A stretch of DNA of 64,000 bases from Massilia sp. H-1 (GTDB lineage Bacteria > Pseudomonadota > Gammaproteobacteria > Burkholderiales > Burkholderiaceae_D): positions 5,022,001 to 5,086,000 of the forward strand of contig CP087969.1 of the NCBI GenBank assembly GCA_024703915.1, written 5' to 3'. The position numbers and the translations under genes were made by a program. Each line of letters starts with the position of its first letter. The first letter of the stretch is position 1. Positions 41,464 to 55,581 of the stretch are shown here, one piece after another. Under the pieces are notes generated by a model that was not told the origin of the DNA, ran no database searches, and worked only from the letters and a program-made list of their open reading frames with translations.

Positions 41464-43093
41464 ATGCTGCGGTCGTTCAATACCAGCACCCTGAAGTTTC
41501 GCATCACGGCGGCCGTGGTCGTCCTGGTGCTGGCGGCGGCGTCCCTGGTGGCGCTGGTGTCGCTGGCCGTGGCCGGGCGCGAGATGCGCGCCGTGGTCGG
41601 CGACCAGCAGTTCGCGCTGCTCTCGAGCGCGGCCGCCCACATCGACGCCGATCTGGCCGCCAGCCGCGCGCTGCTGGCCAGCCTGCGCGAAGAGCTGACC
41701 GCCGCCCCCGTGCACGACGCCTCCCAGCTGCAAGCTTTCCTCGAAACCCACGGTTCGCTGCGCGACAGCTTCTTCAATGTGCTGGTGTTCGACCGCGGCG
41801 GCACCGTGGTCGCCAATCTGAACGACCGGCGTGCCGTGCTGACCCCGGGTTTCAGCCAGCGCCAGTATTTTGTCGATACGCTGCGCATCCGCGAGGGCGT
41901 CATTTCCAAGCCGTTTCGCAGCACCCTGTCGGGGGCCTGGTGGTGCTGGTGACCGAGCCGGTGTTCGACGAACAGGGGCAGATCCTGTACATCATCGGCG
42001 CGGCGATCGACTTGCAGCGGCCCCGCTTTTTCGGCCAGCTGGCCTCGCTCACCTTCGGCAAGACCGGCTACCTGTTCATGCTCACCAGCGACGGCACCAT
42101 CCTGCACCACCCGGACCCGGAGCGGATTCTGGTCAATGTGCACGCCGAGCCGGGCAAGCCGGTGCTTAAGCCACGCTGGCCGCGCTCAAGGGCTTCGAGG
42201 GCTGGACCGAAGGCGAGACCAAGCGCGGGGTGGCGGCCCTGCTCACCTACAAGCGGCTGCAACAGACCGACTGGATCATCGGGGCCGTGTATCCGGTCGA
42301 GGAAGCGCTGACGCCGCTGATCGCCATGCAGCGCAAGGCGCTGCTGGCGTCGGCCGGCTGTGGCCGTGGTGGCTTCTAGCCTGCTGGGATGGCTGGCCAC
42401 GCTATACCTGCTGCGTCCGCTGGGCGCGCTGCGCAACCATGTGGCCAGAATCCAGCAGGGCAGCATCAATATCGGCGTGTTCAACGTCCAGCGCAAGGAC
42501 GAGTTCGGGGAGCTCAGCCGCGCCTTCTTCCGGCTGTCGCAGCAGCGCCAGACGGCCGAACGCGAGATGGCGGCGCTGGCGCGCACCGACGCGCTGACCG
42601 GGATCGCCAACCGCCGCATGTTCGAGGAAGTGTTCGCGCTGGCGGTGCGGCGCGCCGCGCGGATCGGCAACTGGGTCGGGCTGGCCTATCTCGACATTGA
42701 CCATTTCAAGGCCATCAACGACAGCCGCGGCCATGCGGCGGGCGACCTGGTGCTGGTCGAATTCGCGCGCCGCCTGCGCCTGGCGGTGCGCGCCACCGAT
42801 ACCGTGGCGCGCCTGGCCGGGGATGAATTCGTGGTGCTGTTCGACTGCCTCGACCCCGATGGCGCGCCCGAGGCGCTGGCGCACAAGATCCTCGACTGCA
42901 TGCGCGCGCCATTCGTGCTCGGCGCCGACAGCGTGGACGTCACCGCCAGCGTCGGCGTGGCGCTGGCCATGCAGCATGGCGCTTACTGATGGATGCGCTG
43001 CTGGGCGCGGCCGATCAGGCGCTGTACGAAGCCAAGCACCAGGGCCGCAATACCTGGGCCGTGCGGCGGCTGGGGGCGGCAGCGACCGTGTGA
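41464..43093 (+). CDS. Cache-HAMP-GGDEF membrane diguanylate cyclase
   Basis: About 540 residues. A helix (FRITAAVVVLVLAAASLVAL), a periplasmic double-Cache sensor (FFNVLVFDRGGTVVANLNDR, SQRQYFVDTLRIREGVISKP, LTFGKTGYLFMLTSDGTIL), a second helix (AVAVVASSLLGWLATLYLL), HAMP, and a GGDEF domain with RTDALTGIANRRMFEEV, YLDIDHFKAINDSRGHAAGD and LAGDEFVVLFD; AGDEF is an active variant. Breaks near 41937, 42167, 42360 and 42985. It lies on one side of the glycosyltransferase locus and may feed c-di-GMP to it. Confidence 0.87.
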
Positions 43094-43130
43094 GATGGTG
43101 GCGGAATGTGCCGATGGAAGAGAACATACG

Positions 43131-43247
43131 ATGAAAAGAAAGCTGCAGGTGGCCTTGCCGATCCTGGCCGTTGCCGCTATCGCGGTCTTGCATCCCCGCC
43201 CCACGCTAGTTGTGGACGATGGCGTCACTTTCAACACTCAACGGTGA
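43131..43247 (+). CDS. Small secreted or membrane peptide, 38 residues
   Basis: MKRKLQVALPILAVAAIAVL followed by HPRPTLVVDDGVTFNTQR. It starts 37 bases after the cyclase stop with GGAAGAGA upstream. One hydrophobic helix that could be a signal peptide, leaving about 18 residues outside. It is convergent with the barrel gene. No family recognised. Confidence 0.45.
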   Translation: MKRKLQVALPILAVAAIAVLHPRPTLVVDDGVTFNTQR

Positions 43248-43256
43248 CAGCGCCAA

Positions 43257-44190
43257 TCAGAACGCCAGCAGCCACTCGGCCTGGGCGTAGCGGTAGCTGT
43301 AGTCCGGCCCGCCAAAGGCGGCGCTGCGGTTGTAGCCCGCCCGCAGGCGCAGCGAAGACTTGGCCTTGACCGGGGTTTCCCAGGATGCTTCCAGCAGGCG
43401 GGTGGCGGTGCGCTCGGCGTCGCCCACGCGCTGGCGCCCGACGCCTACTGTCACGCTGGCCATATTGCCGGAAAAGCGCTTGCGAAAACCGAGCGCGAGC
43501 ATCGCTTCATCGTAGCGCGCCGGATTGAAGTAGGCGCGCGGGGTGCTGTCGCTGGCGCTGCGGTAGGTGCGCAGGCGCGCCTGCAGCGTCAGGCCCAGGT
43601 CCAGGCTGGGCTGGACGATCAGGCGCAGGCGCCCGTGCGTACGGTGGTTACCGTCCGAAAAATCCTGATAGCCTAAGCCAGACCCACCACCGTCACATGT
43701 TGGCCGAGCCCCTGTTCGAGCGCCGCGCCGCCAAAGGTGAAGCGCACGCCGTCGTCGAGCGCGCGCCGGGTTTCGACCCAGTCGCGGTTGAGGAACACTT
43801 CCACGCTGGTTTTTTCGGCCAGCGCCTTGCGGTAGCTTGCCGTCGAGCGTGAACAGGCTGCGCCCGCCCTGGCGCGAGAAGCCCGCTTCCACTTGCAGGC
43901 CGTCGGTGGTGGCCGAATCGAGGTCGCGGTGCACGACGCTGATCTGCTGGGCATCGCGCCGCCAGTCGTCCTGGCTGGAAGTGGGCGCCCGCCACCCGCA
44001 CGCCGGTGTGGACGTCGCGGCTGGTGTAGGCGGGCAGGTAGCCGAGGCTGAGGCGGCGGGTGCCGAAGCCTTCGCTGTCATCGGCCACGAAGGCGGTGGC
44101 GCCGGTGCCGTTGTCGGCGGCCTGCACGCCGGCCGCGGCCAGCGTGCCGAGCACCAGCGAAGTCCAACGTCCCATCGTGCGCACGCTCAT
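43257..44190 (-). CDS. Outer-membrane beta-barrel protein of exopolysaccharide locus
   Basis: About 310 residues. A signal peptide (SLVLGTLAAAGVQAA) is followed by many short amphipathic strands ending in aromatic residues (LSLGYLPAYTSRDVHTGVRV, GLQVEAGFSRQGGRSLFTLD, LRLIVQPSLDLGLTLQARLR, MASVTVGVGRQRVG) and a last strand YRYAQAEWLLAF ending in Phe, the mark of outer-membrane barrels. Breaks near 43985, 43835 and at 43674. Its ATG overlaps the glycosyltransferase stop (ATGA). It resembles the barrel half of PgaA or YaiO, without TPR repeats, so it may be the export pore. Confidence 0.7.
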
Positions 44191-45929
44191 TTGGTTCCCC
44201 AGGTTTTTTTGGTTCCCAGTATTTCGGAGGTGTAGCCGATCAGGCAGGCTTAGCTGCATGATCAGGCTGTAAGCCAGCGTGTAGATAAAGAAGCCAGGCA
44301 GGTTGCGCCGCACCTTCCAGGTGGTGGTGCTTGAAGCTCTTGTTGCCCACGCAGTACATCAGGTAGTTCATGCCAAAGCCCATCGGCAGCAGCGCCAGCG
44401 TCATCGGACCGACGATGGCGTAATTGCCGAACAACGCGATGATGATACCCGGAATGAAGCACAGCGTGAATGCCAGGTCGAGCACGGGGAACAGCAGGTT
44501 CCACCAGACGAAGAAGGTCGACAGCTGGGGCTTGAGCATGATGCCCGGATGCTGCTTGAAGCCTTCGACCATGCCGCGCGACCAGCGCTGGCGCTGGCGG
44601 ATGAACTGGACCAGGGTGTCGGGCGCATTGGTAAACAGGTAGGCTTCCTCGCTGTGGCCGATGCGGTGGCCTTCCTTCCAGGATGGCCCAGGTCAGCACG
44701 ATGTCTTCGCCCACGCAGTCGGGCCAGCCGCCGATGCGGCGCAAGGTGGCGCGGTCGTAGAGCGAGAAGGCGCCCTGGGCCACCAGTGTGCCCTGGAACA
44801 GCGACTGCACGCGCTTGATGGCTGAAATGCCGTGGAAGTAATCCCATTCCTGGGCCTTGGTGATCCAGGTCTTGCGCAATTGCGCACCAGGACCGTGCTT
44901 AAGCCACGGCGCGTGTGCTGCGCGGGATCTTCGAAGTAGCGCTCGACAATGCTTTGCAGGGCCAGCTGGTACAGATAGGAATCGGCATCGACCGTGATCA
45001 CCAGGCTGGCCTTGGCCATCGTCAGGCCGTGGTTGAGGGCCTTGGCCTTGCCGCCGTTCTTAGGCATGCGTAGCAGGCGCAGCCAGGAATACTGGCCCAC
45101 CATGGCGGCCACCAGGGCGGCGGTATTGTCTTTGGAGCCGTCGTCGTCGATCACGATCACGTCCATCTTGCCCGGATAGTTCTGCAGGCTCAGGCTCTTG
45201 ATCGTGTCTTCGATATTGTCCGCTTCATTGTAGGCGGCGATCAGGATCGTGATCGGCGGATAGTGGTCGAGCCGGGTGTGGGTGGGGCGCTTGTCGACCG
45301 CCAGGCCGATCAGCAGGAAGGCGTTCATGAAGCCGGGAATGATGGCGATGCTTATGGATGGCGACAATGGCTTAAGCAGCGCGCCGATGCTGGCGCTGAG
45401 CGAGGCGATCCAGGGCTGGGCCAGCCAGATCGAGACCGCCATCCAGATCAGGCCGCCGACCAGGGCCAGCTGGAACTTGGCGCGCACCGACAGGTAGTAG
45501 CCGCGCTTGGGCATGACCTGGCGCGCCAGGCCACCGTCGCCGGGCATGTTGGCCGACAGCGAGGACAGCAGGGCATGGACGCTGTCGATCGCCTGCTCGT
45601 CGAGCACCGCGCCGTCGAAATGCAGGTCGACCTGCTGGCCCAGTTCGCGCGCAGTGGCGCAGCACGTCGAGCCGGTTGATGGTCAGCGGCAGTTCGCCGC
45701 GCCGCAGGCGGGCCAGCTGGGTCGCGGCCAGCTGGCACATGTCGTTGATATGCAACAGTGCGCAGTCGGCGGCGCGGTGGCGCATGCTTTCGACCGTGTT
45801 GATCAGGGTGTCGAGCTCGGCCAGGCGGCGGGTGGCGCTGTCGGGCGAGCGATGGGGCATGTCAGGAATGCTGTGGTGAGGTGCGCCCTTGGTCCATGCT
45901 GGGGTGGAAGTGGCGATAGTGACACTCAT
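44187..45929 (-). CDS. PgaC-like GT2 glycosyltransferase with novel N-terminal domain
   Basis: About 580 residues, starting at 45929 six bases after AGGAGG. Residues 1-130 form a soluble region of unknown type (RLAELDTLINTVESMRHRAA, CALLHINDMCQLAATQLARL). Two helices and the GT2 domain follow: PITILIAAYNEADNIEDTIK, VIVIDDDGSKDNTAAL, LVITVDADSYLYQLALQSI, GGWPDCVGEDIVLTWAIL and IRQRQRWSRGM, the processive-synthase motifs. Helices follow again. Breaks at 45652, 45374, 44898, 44680, 44330 and 44251. After correction its end reads GYTSEILGTKKTWGTK and overlaps the barrel start. Family: poly-beta-1,6-GlcNAc synthase-like; product unproven. Confidence 0.85.
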
Positions 45930-46163
45930 GGTCATCCTCCTGAGCAAGCTTCTGCCCGTATGTACTTACTTAATAGGAACTATAATTTCTTCAAATTAAT
46001 TGTGCTTGATGCCATATCTATTGTCAAGAAGTACCATGTGTTGTTTTTCGTTTAATCGAAAATAATGTTGCATCAAGGAATTTATCCAATGGCGGGCCAG
46101 CCCGGTGGCGGCCTGGTGGACGAGGGGAGGGTGGCAGGCGGCGCACGGCCGCTTGCGGGGGGA

Positions 46164-47760
46164 TTACTTGTTGATGACGAGCGAAAAACGCTTGGTCGAG
46201 CCGGGCGGCATCGAGGCCTTCCGCGCGCACGCGGTTGCGTCCGCTGGTCTTGGCCAGGTAGAGCGCACGGTCGGCGGCGTCGACCAGGTCGGCTTGGCGC
46301 CATGTTCAGCGACGGCACCACGGCATGCACGCCGCAGCTGACGGTCACGCTGTGCGGCATGCCGCTGATGTGTTCCATGACGCGCGGCCACGGTCTTGCG
46401 CACCGATTCGGCCACCGCGATGGCGCCGCGCAGGTCGGTGTCGGGCAGCAGGATGGCGAATTCCTCGCCGCCCAGGCGCGCGGCCAGATCCTGGCTGCGG
46501 CGGCGGCCATTGTTGATGCAGCTTACCACCGCCTTGAGGCATTCATCGCCTACCGGATGGCCGTGCTGATCGTTGTACTTCTTGAAGTAGTCGACGTCCA
46601 GAATGACCAGCGACAGCGGCCCCTCGGTGGCGGCGCGGTTGAATTCGCGCAGCAGGCGGGTGTCGAACTGGCGCCGGTTGGCGATCCCGGTCAGCGCATC
46701 CTTGAGCGCCTGGCGGCGCAGCGAGCGGCTCTTCTTGACCAGCAGTTTTTGCAGGCTGCGTCTTTCCTTCTCCAGGCGGTCGCGCAGGGCGACCTGGCCG
46801 TACAGGCGGATCCCCAGCCACAGCTGGATCAGGATCAGCAGCGACACGCTCGGCGGTCGACAGGTAGGCGCTGTCCCACCAGTCGGCCAGGATGGCGTCG
46901 GTCGGGGGTGGTCACGGCCACCACCAGCGGGTAGGTCTTGAGGCGGCGCCAGGTGTACAGGTGCTCGGTCTGGCGCTCCTTGCTGATCGTGGTGCGGAAC
47001 ATCGAGCCGGGGAACGGTTCGCTGCGCGCCAGCTTGAAGGCCGTGTTGGCGCGCATGTCGGTGCCGATCGCCGGGCGTCCCTCGGGCCGGGTCAGCACCA
47101 GGTGGCCGGAGGTGAGCGCCACCATGATGGTGCTGCCGCTGGCAAACGAGAGGTCCTGGTAGAACGCGTCGAGCACCTTGATGCGCAGGTGGGCCACGGC
47201 GATGCCGCCAAAACCGGTGCCGGGCCTACCCCAGGCGGCGCGACAGCGGCAGCACCCATTCGCCGCCCGAGGGATGGCGCAGCGGGGCGCCGATGTGCAG
47301 GGCGCCGCCAGGATGGCTGCGGTGCTGGCGCAGGGCGGGGGCCGGATCGGGGGCGGGGCCTGGCCAGCGCGGAGGCGGACAGGATGCGCGTGCCTTCCTG
47401 GTCGTAGACGGCCAGGTCGCTCAGCAGCGGCGTGCGCGCGATCCGTTCGGCCAGGTAGCGCTGCATGCGTTCGGGGTCGTCGATGGCGACGTCGGCGCCG
47501 ACCCGGTCGGCCAGCTCGGACAGCTGGGCGTCGGCGCGGTCGAGCGCATTGTCGGCATATTCGGCCATGTTGCGCGTCAGGTTGGCCGTCGAAATCCGGG
47601 ATTCATTGAGCTGAACCTGGCGCGCGGATACACGCTCCACGCCTGCATCCCGCCCAGCGACAGGCACACCAGCGAGAAGAAAACGATCGCCACGCGGGGT
47701 GACGGGGCGCTTCTGGTGGTCGAGCTGGGACAGGGAGGCGAGAATCTGGTCGGGTTTCAT
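46164..47760 (-). CDS. Membrane Cache-GGDEF diguanylate cyclase
   Basis: About 525 residues, starting MKPDQILASLSQLDHQKR at 47760. A helix near residue 30 is followed by a periplasmic Cache domain (RISTANLTRNMAEYADNALD, LSDLAVYDQEGTRILSAS, STIMVALTSGHLVLTRPEGR, RRLKTYPLVVAVTTP), a second helix (VSLLILIQLWLGIRLYG), a coiled coil (RDRLEKERRSLQKLLVKKS) and GGDEF with LTGIANRRQFDTRLL, VDYFKKYNDQHGHPVGD and LGGEEFAILLPD. GGEEF is intact. Breaks near 47640, 47355, 47228, 46910, 46850, 46390 and 46300. The 234-base A/T-rich gap upstream of the divergent-side glycosyltransferase (45930-46163) holds no other gene. Confidence 0.85.
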
Positions 47761-47886
47761 CAGCTTATCTATAGGATGCGTCCCGAAGTTGATGTCAGGA
47801 ATAACATATTGCTAGAGTAATCGATCATATTATCAGAAACGCAACCGTGAATGGTTGTTTCTACCCAACTATGCAAGGCGGATAGC

Positions 47887-48633
47887 TCACGGAATGGGCG
47901 GCAGCCCGTATTTCTTGAGGATGCGCGCATAGGTGCCGTCCTCGACCATCTCCTTGCGGGCCCGGACCAGCAGGGCGGCGTCGGCCTCGCTGGAAGTCGA
48001 GCGAGCCGCCTAGCCAGGTGTTTTCGGTGTGCTGGGTGGGGCTGACGGTGTAGCTGTCGCCGATGCGCTCGCCCAGGAGATGGTGAAAAATGGCCGACTC
48101 CCCGAACACCGCGTCGACGATGCCGCGCTGGAGGAAGCGCAATTCCTCCTCGACGCTGGCCGCCTCGATGATGTTGCTGTAACCGAGCCCGCGCAGCGCG
48201 CTGGTCGCGACCGAGCCGCGCAGCACGCCGATGCGGCGCCGCTTTTCCGCTGCCGCGGCTTGGTGCCTGGCGGCCGCGCCGTGGCGCTGAGGAACACGAA
48301 GCGTTCGTGATACAGCCTGACCAGCCAGCGATACTGGGTTTCGCGCTCGGCCGTGCGCGACAGCGGGAAGATGGCGGCCCGCTTGCCGGTGGTGGTGAGC
48401 AGGATCGCGCGCCGCCACGGCACGAATTCCACCTTGCCTTCGATCTGCGTGCGGCGCAGTAATTCCTGGACGATTTCAAGCAGGGCGCCGGGCGCGGCCG
48501 GATCGCCCGCCATCGCATACGGCGGCAATTCGGTGGTCACCACGCGCACCGGCGCGGCAGCGGCGGCTTACACCGACAGCGCGAGCGGCAGGAGGCAGCA
48601 GAAGCAGGCGAGGTGCACGGTCCAGTTCGGCAT
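47887..48633 (-). CDS. Periplasmic solute-binding protein (transporter substrate-binding domain)
   Basis: About 245 residues. A signal peptide (MPNWTVHLACFCCLLPLALS) precedes VRVVTTELPPYAMAGDP, ALLEIVQELLRRTQIEGKVE, FVPWRRAILLTTTGKRAAIF and YRWLVRLYHERFVFL, the first lobe of the amino-acid-type binding fold. The second lobe is shifted but gives GYSNIIEAASVEEELRFLQR and ILKKYGLPPIP. Breaks near 48568, 48280 and 48000. No transporter is adjacent; it sits 127 bases upstream of the Cache-GGDEF gene on the same strand and may sense a ligand for it. A paralogue lies at 54819. Confidence 0.8.
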
Positions 48634-48843
48634 GATGGTCCTGGTAAGGTGTTGTCGGCGCTACGATACCACGCTTCCCGAAAGCAAAAATTACTCAGCT
48701 CCATATTTGCCCGCAGAGTCAAAAGTGCGCGTAAAATTCCCGATGTTGTGCCTGACGCCGATTGTTCGCTATATGTATAACGTATGGTCAATACAATCTT
48801 CGGAGACGCGTTTCAAATAATCCACCGGATCGAGGGGAAATCA

Positions 48844-52134
<3,291 letters not shown>

Positions 52135-52148
52135 CTTATTTCTGAAAA

Positions 52149-52212
52149 CACAATCAGGGTCAGACCTCAATTCTGCAACTAGTTGCGGAATTGAGGTCTG
52201 ACCCTGATTGTG
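52149..52212. repeat. Near-perfect 32-base-arm inverted repeat
   Basis: The arms 52149-52180 and 52181-52212 are reverse complements with a single mismatch and no loop. Each contains CAGGGTCAGACCTCAATT or its complement. It lies between two convergent genes. It could be a bidirectional terminator, but the length, perfection and lack of a loop suggest a dispersed palindromic element. Confidence 0.85.
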
Positions 52213-52220
52213 CAATGTGA

Positions 52221-52682
52221 CTATTTGTAGATGCTTAGGCGCCGATCAGGACGTCGCCGTGCTTCTCGACGTAGGTGGACTTCGCTTCGATCGCTTTCGA
52301 TACCGGATTCGGCCACTTGTAGTCAACCCAGCCCTTGCCCTTGCCATTGGCGGTGTCGATGAAGCTGCGCACGATGGGCACGCCTTCGGCATCCTTGAGG
52401 TCGATCAAGTCCTTGCCGATCATCTTGGGATTGGCGCCATGGGCGACGGCCGTTCCCTTCCAGGTCGTACACCATGATGTACAGGTCGCGGTCCTTGAAG
52501 GCGCCGTTCGGATTGTTGAACTCGGCATACGCCTTGTCCTTGCCATTGGCCTTCAGATAGGCGCCCGCCTTTTGCACCAGCGCGACCGCCTCGGCCGCGC
52601 TGCCTTTGTCGGCCGCAACGGCCTGTCCCTGCAGAGCAAGCGCACACAGTAGCGTGGCGCCAAACGTCAACATCGACTTCAT
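52221..52682 (-). CDS. Secreted single-Cache-domain protein
   Basis: About 152 residues, starting MKSMLTFGATLLCALALQG with a signal peptide. AVALVQKAGAYLKANGKDKA, YAEFNNPNGAFKDRDLYIMV, AHGANPKMIGKDLIDLKDAE and GWVDYKWPNPVSKAIEAKST are the blocks of stand-alone Cache proteins that bind small ligands in the periplasm. A break near 52455. The apparent stop after LIGA at 52238 is a GCCTAAGC scar; with it repaired the protein ends IYK at 52221. No receptor gene is adjacent. Confidence 0.83.
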
Positions 52683-52839
52683 GGGTGTCTCCTTTTGTGG
52701 TTTGACTGCCCGTCCAGCTTAGTCTTGTTTCGGATCGGCGTTGCATCGCGGCGGCAAATTTGTTTTGGCTTTGCAACAGGCGGCTGGACCGCGCCTGCCG
52801 CTCGCGTAGAATGGGGCGTTCTTTCACGAAGGCGGGACT

Positions 52840-53220
52840 ATGGATCAGCAGTTCGACGACGGCTTGGAAATGCGCAAACAGGTGATGGGCGAGCCTTTCG
52901 TCGATGCCGCGTTTGCCGGTGCGGATGCGTTCACGCAGCCGCTGCAGGAATTCATCACGCGCAATGCCTGGGGCACGGTGTGGCGCCGTGACGGGCTCGA
53001 CCTGAAGAGCCGCAGCTTCGTGACGCTGGCGATCCTGACTGCGCTCGGCCGCACCCACGAGATCAAGGGCCACGTGCGCGGCGCGCTCAATAACGGCGCC
53101 ACGGTCGAAGAAATCCAGGAATTGCTGCTGCACGCGAGCGTCTATTGCGGCGTGCCGCTGGCGGTGGACGCCTTCCGCGCCGCGCACGAGGTGGTGCGCG
53201 AACTGCCGGATCCCCAATGA
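52840..53220 (+). CDS. pcaC: 4-carboxymuconolactone decarboxylase-type protein
   Basis: 126 residues, reading frame intact. DDGLEMRKQVMGEPFVDAAF, QEFITRNAWGTVWRRDGLD, LKSRSFVTLAILTALGRTHE, IKGHVRGALNNGATVEEIQE and LLHASVYCGVPLAVDAFRAA are close to PcaC of the protocatechuate branch of the beta-ketoadipate pathway; the Cys and His of HASVYCGVP are in the active-site block. No other pca genes are nearby, so a different substrate is possible. The TGA overlaps the ATG of the next gene. Confidence 0.87.
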   Translation: MDQQFDDGLEMRKQVMGEPFVDAAFAGADAFTQPLQEFITRNAWGTVWRRDGLDLKSRSFVTLAILTALGRTHEIKGHVRGALNNGATVEEIQELLLHASVYCGVPLAVDAFRAAHEVVRELPDPQ

Positions 53221-54797
53221 AGCGCTGGCTGTGCTTAGGCCAATCGCGCCCGCGCTGCTGGCGCTGGTGCTGGTCTTTGCAGGCCGGCATGGCACGCTCA
53301 CCGGCTGCGCCTCGCTGCCGCCGCAGGATGGGCGCACGCCCTCGGCCGCGCTCGCGCCGGGCGAGGACACCACCATCGGGCGCGCCTTGCACCGCTGACG
53401 GCGGCCCATGCCAGCCTGTCCGGCGTGCACGCGCTGCTCGACGGGCGCGATGCCTTTGCCGCCCGCGTGATGATGGCCGACGCGGCCGAACGCAGCCTCG
53501 ACGTCCAGTACTACATCTGGCGCGACGACACCACCGGCACGCTGCTGCTGGACGCGCTGCGCCAGGCGGCCGGACGCGGCGTGCGGGTGCGCCTTCTGCT
53601 TGACGATAACAATACCATCGGCCTGGACGGCCAGCTGGCGCTGCTCGACGCGCTGCCGAACCTGGAAGTGCGCCTGTTCAATCCCTATGCCAGCCGCCAG
53701 CTGCGCCTTCTCGGCCTGGCGGGCGACTTTGCGCGTCTGAACCGGCGCATGCACAACAAGTCGTTCACGGCCGACGGACTGGCCACCATCGTGGGCGGGC
53801 GCAACGTGGGCGACGAGTATTTCGACGCCACCGGCGAAGTGCTGTTTGCCGATCTCGATATCCTGGCCGTGGGCGCGGTGGTGGGCGATGTTGCGCGCGA
53901 CTTCGACCGCTACTGGAACAGCGCCTCGGCCTATCCGCTGGCCAGCCTGGTGGCCGCACCGGCAGCGCGAGGTGGCCGCGCTGGCGCAGCGCACGGCGCG
54001 CCACGAAACAACGCTTACCGCAGCCAGATACCTGGCAGCGATCCGCGCGTCGACCTTTGTCCAGGAGCTGAAGGATCGCACCCTGCCGTTCGAGTGGGTG
54101 CCGGTCCTGCTGGTGAGCGACGATCCGGGAAAAGTGCTGGGCCAGTGGACGCCCGAGACGGGCCTGGCCTATCAGCTGCTTCTACCTTGTTTGGCACGCC
54201 GGAGCACCAGGCCGACCTGGTGTCGCCGTATTTCGTGCCGGGCCCGGTCTGGACGGCGCGCTTCGACGTGCTCGCGCGCAGCGGCGTGCAGCTGCGGATC
54301 CTGACCAATTCGCTCAGAAGCGACCGATGTCGCGGCGGTGCACGCCGGTTATGCCAAGTGGCGCAAGTCGCTGGTCGAATCGGGCATCACGCTGCTCGAA
54401 CTCAAGCGCACCTGGCCGCGCGGCAGCCAGCCCAGGCGCGCTCGCACCAGCGGCGGCAGTTCCGGCTCCAGCCTGCATGCCAAGACCATCGCGGTCGACC
54501 AGAAGCGCATGTTCGTCGGCTCCTTCAATTTCGACTACCGTTCGGCCGACCTGAATACGGAAATGGGTTTCGTGATCGACAGTCCAGCGCTGGCCGCGCG
54601 CATGTCCGACGTGCTGGGGCAGGACGTGCTTAAGCGCTCGCGCATACGAAGTGAAGCTGGCGCCGGAAGGGACGCTGTACTGGATCGAACAGACCCCGGC
54701 CGGACCGGTGCGGCATGACACGGAGCCCGGCACCAGCTGGTGGCAGCGGATGGCGGTCCGTTTCATGTCGCTGCTGCCGATTGACTGGCTGTTATAG
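53217..54797 (+). CDS. Phospholipase D-family protein (cardiolipin synthase-like)
   Basis: About 520 residues with a lipoprotein-like leader (TLTGCASLPPQDG). Two HKD catalytic sites: HNKSFTADGLATIVGGRNVG and HAKTIAVDQKRMFVGSFNF. DVQYYIWRDDTTGTLLLDAL, RVRLLLDDNNTIGLDGQLAL and DLDILAVGAVVGDVARDFDR are typical of the periplasmic PLD group. Breaks at 53236, 53390, 53960, 54183, 54325 and 54640. It starts within the stop of pcaC. The end reads WWQRMAVRFMSLLPIDWLL. Confidence 0.87.
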
Positions 54798-54818
54798 GGC
54801 AGGGGAGAACAACAGGCG

Positions 54819-55574
54819 ATGGCACCGACTTCCAGGCAAACGCAGACTGGTACTGGGCGCCGCCGTGGCGCTGGGCGGCTGGCCGCTGGCACAGGCGGCG
54901 GTGGCGCCGCGCCTGCGCGTGGTGACCGCCCATCTGCCGCCGCTGGTGGTGGAAAACGGCGGCAAGCGCCCGGGCGCGCTGCACGAAGTGGTCGTTGAAT
55001 TGTGCTTAGGCAGTGGGCCAGGTCCCGGAGCTCGAATTCCTGCCCTGGAAGCGCGCCATCGTGGTGGCTTAAGCACGACGCCTAAGCAACGGCGATCTTT
55101 CCGCTGACCCGGGTGCCGGAGCGGGAAGCCGCGTTCCGCTGGCTGGCGCCCCTGTTCGAAGAAAACTACGTGTTCCTGGCGCCGCGCGGGCGCAGCTTCG
55201 ACGTGCGCCGTCCCGAACAGATGAAGGACAAGCGCATCACGCTGATTCGCGGCGGGGCCCAGGCGGCGGCGCTGCGCGAACTCGGTTACGCCACCATCGT
55301 CGAAGCCCGCTCGATCGACGAGGTGCACCGCTTCCTGATCCACGGGATGGCCGATGCCGCCTTCGGCGAGCGCGAGATCGTGCGCAGCTCGCTGCGCAGC
55401 CGGGGCGAGATCGGCGATTTCGACACCAGCGAACCGGTACGCAAGACCGCCGCCTGGCTGGCTTAGCTCGCCCGACTTCCAGCGAAGCCGATGCCGCCCT
55501 GTACCAGCGCGATGAAGGAGATGGTGGCCGACGGCAGCCATCTGGCCATCCTCAAACGCTACGCGCTGGCGTAG
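54819..55574 (+). CDS. Periplasmic solute-binding protein (paralogue)
   Basis: About 245 residues. A one-base indel after the ATG at 54819 hides the leader, which reads RLVLGAAVALGGWPLAQA. The first lobe gives PRLRVVTAHLPPLVVENGGK and GALHEVVVELC, the second EREAAFRWLAPLFEENYVFL, DKRITLIRGGAQAAALREL, GYATIVEARSIDEVHRFLIH and GMADAAFGEREI. It ends LKRYALA. Breaks at 55008, 55070, 55083 and 55467 are all recurrent scars, four in under 500 bases. It matches the protein at 47887 in plan and length, and has no transporter nearby. Confidence 0.8.
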
Positions 55575-55581
55575 CGGGCCC

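Noticed and set aside
52420-54081. A minus-strand open frame of about 550 codons covering the Cache, pcaC and phospholipase genes
   Set aside because: It is antisense to pcaC and the phospholipase; only its last part is the real Cache gene.
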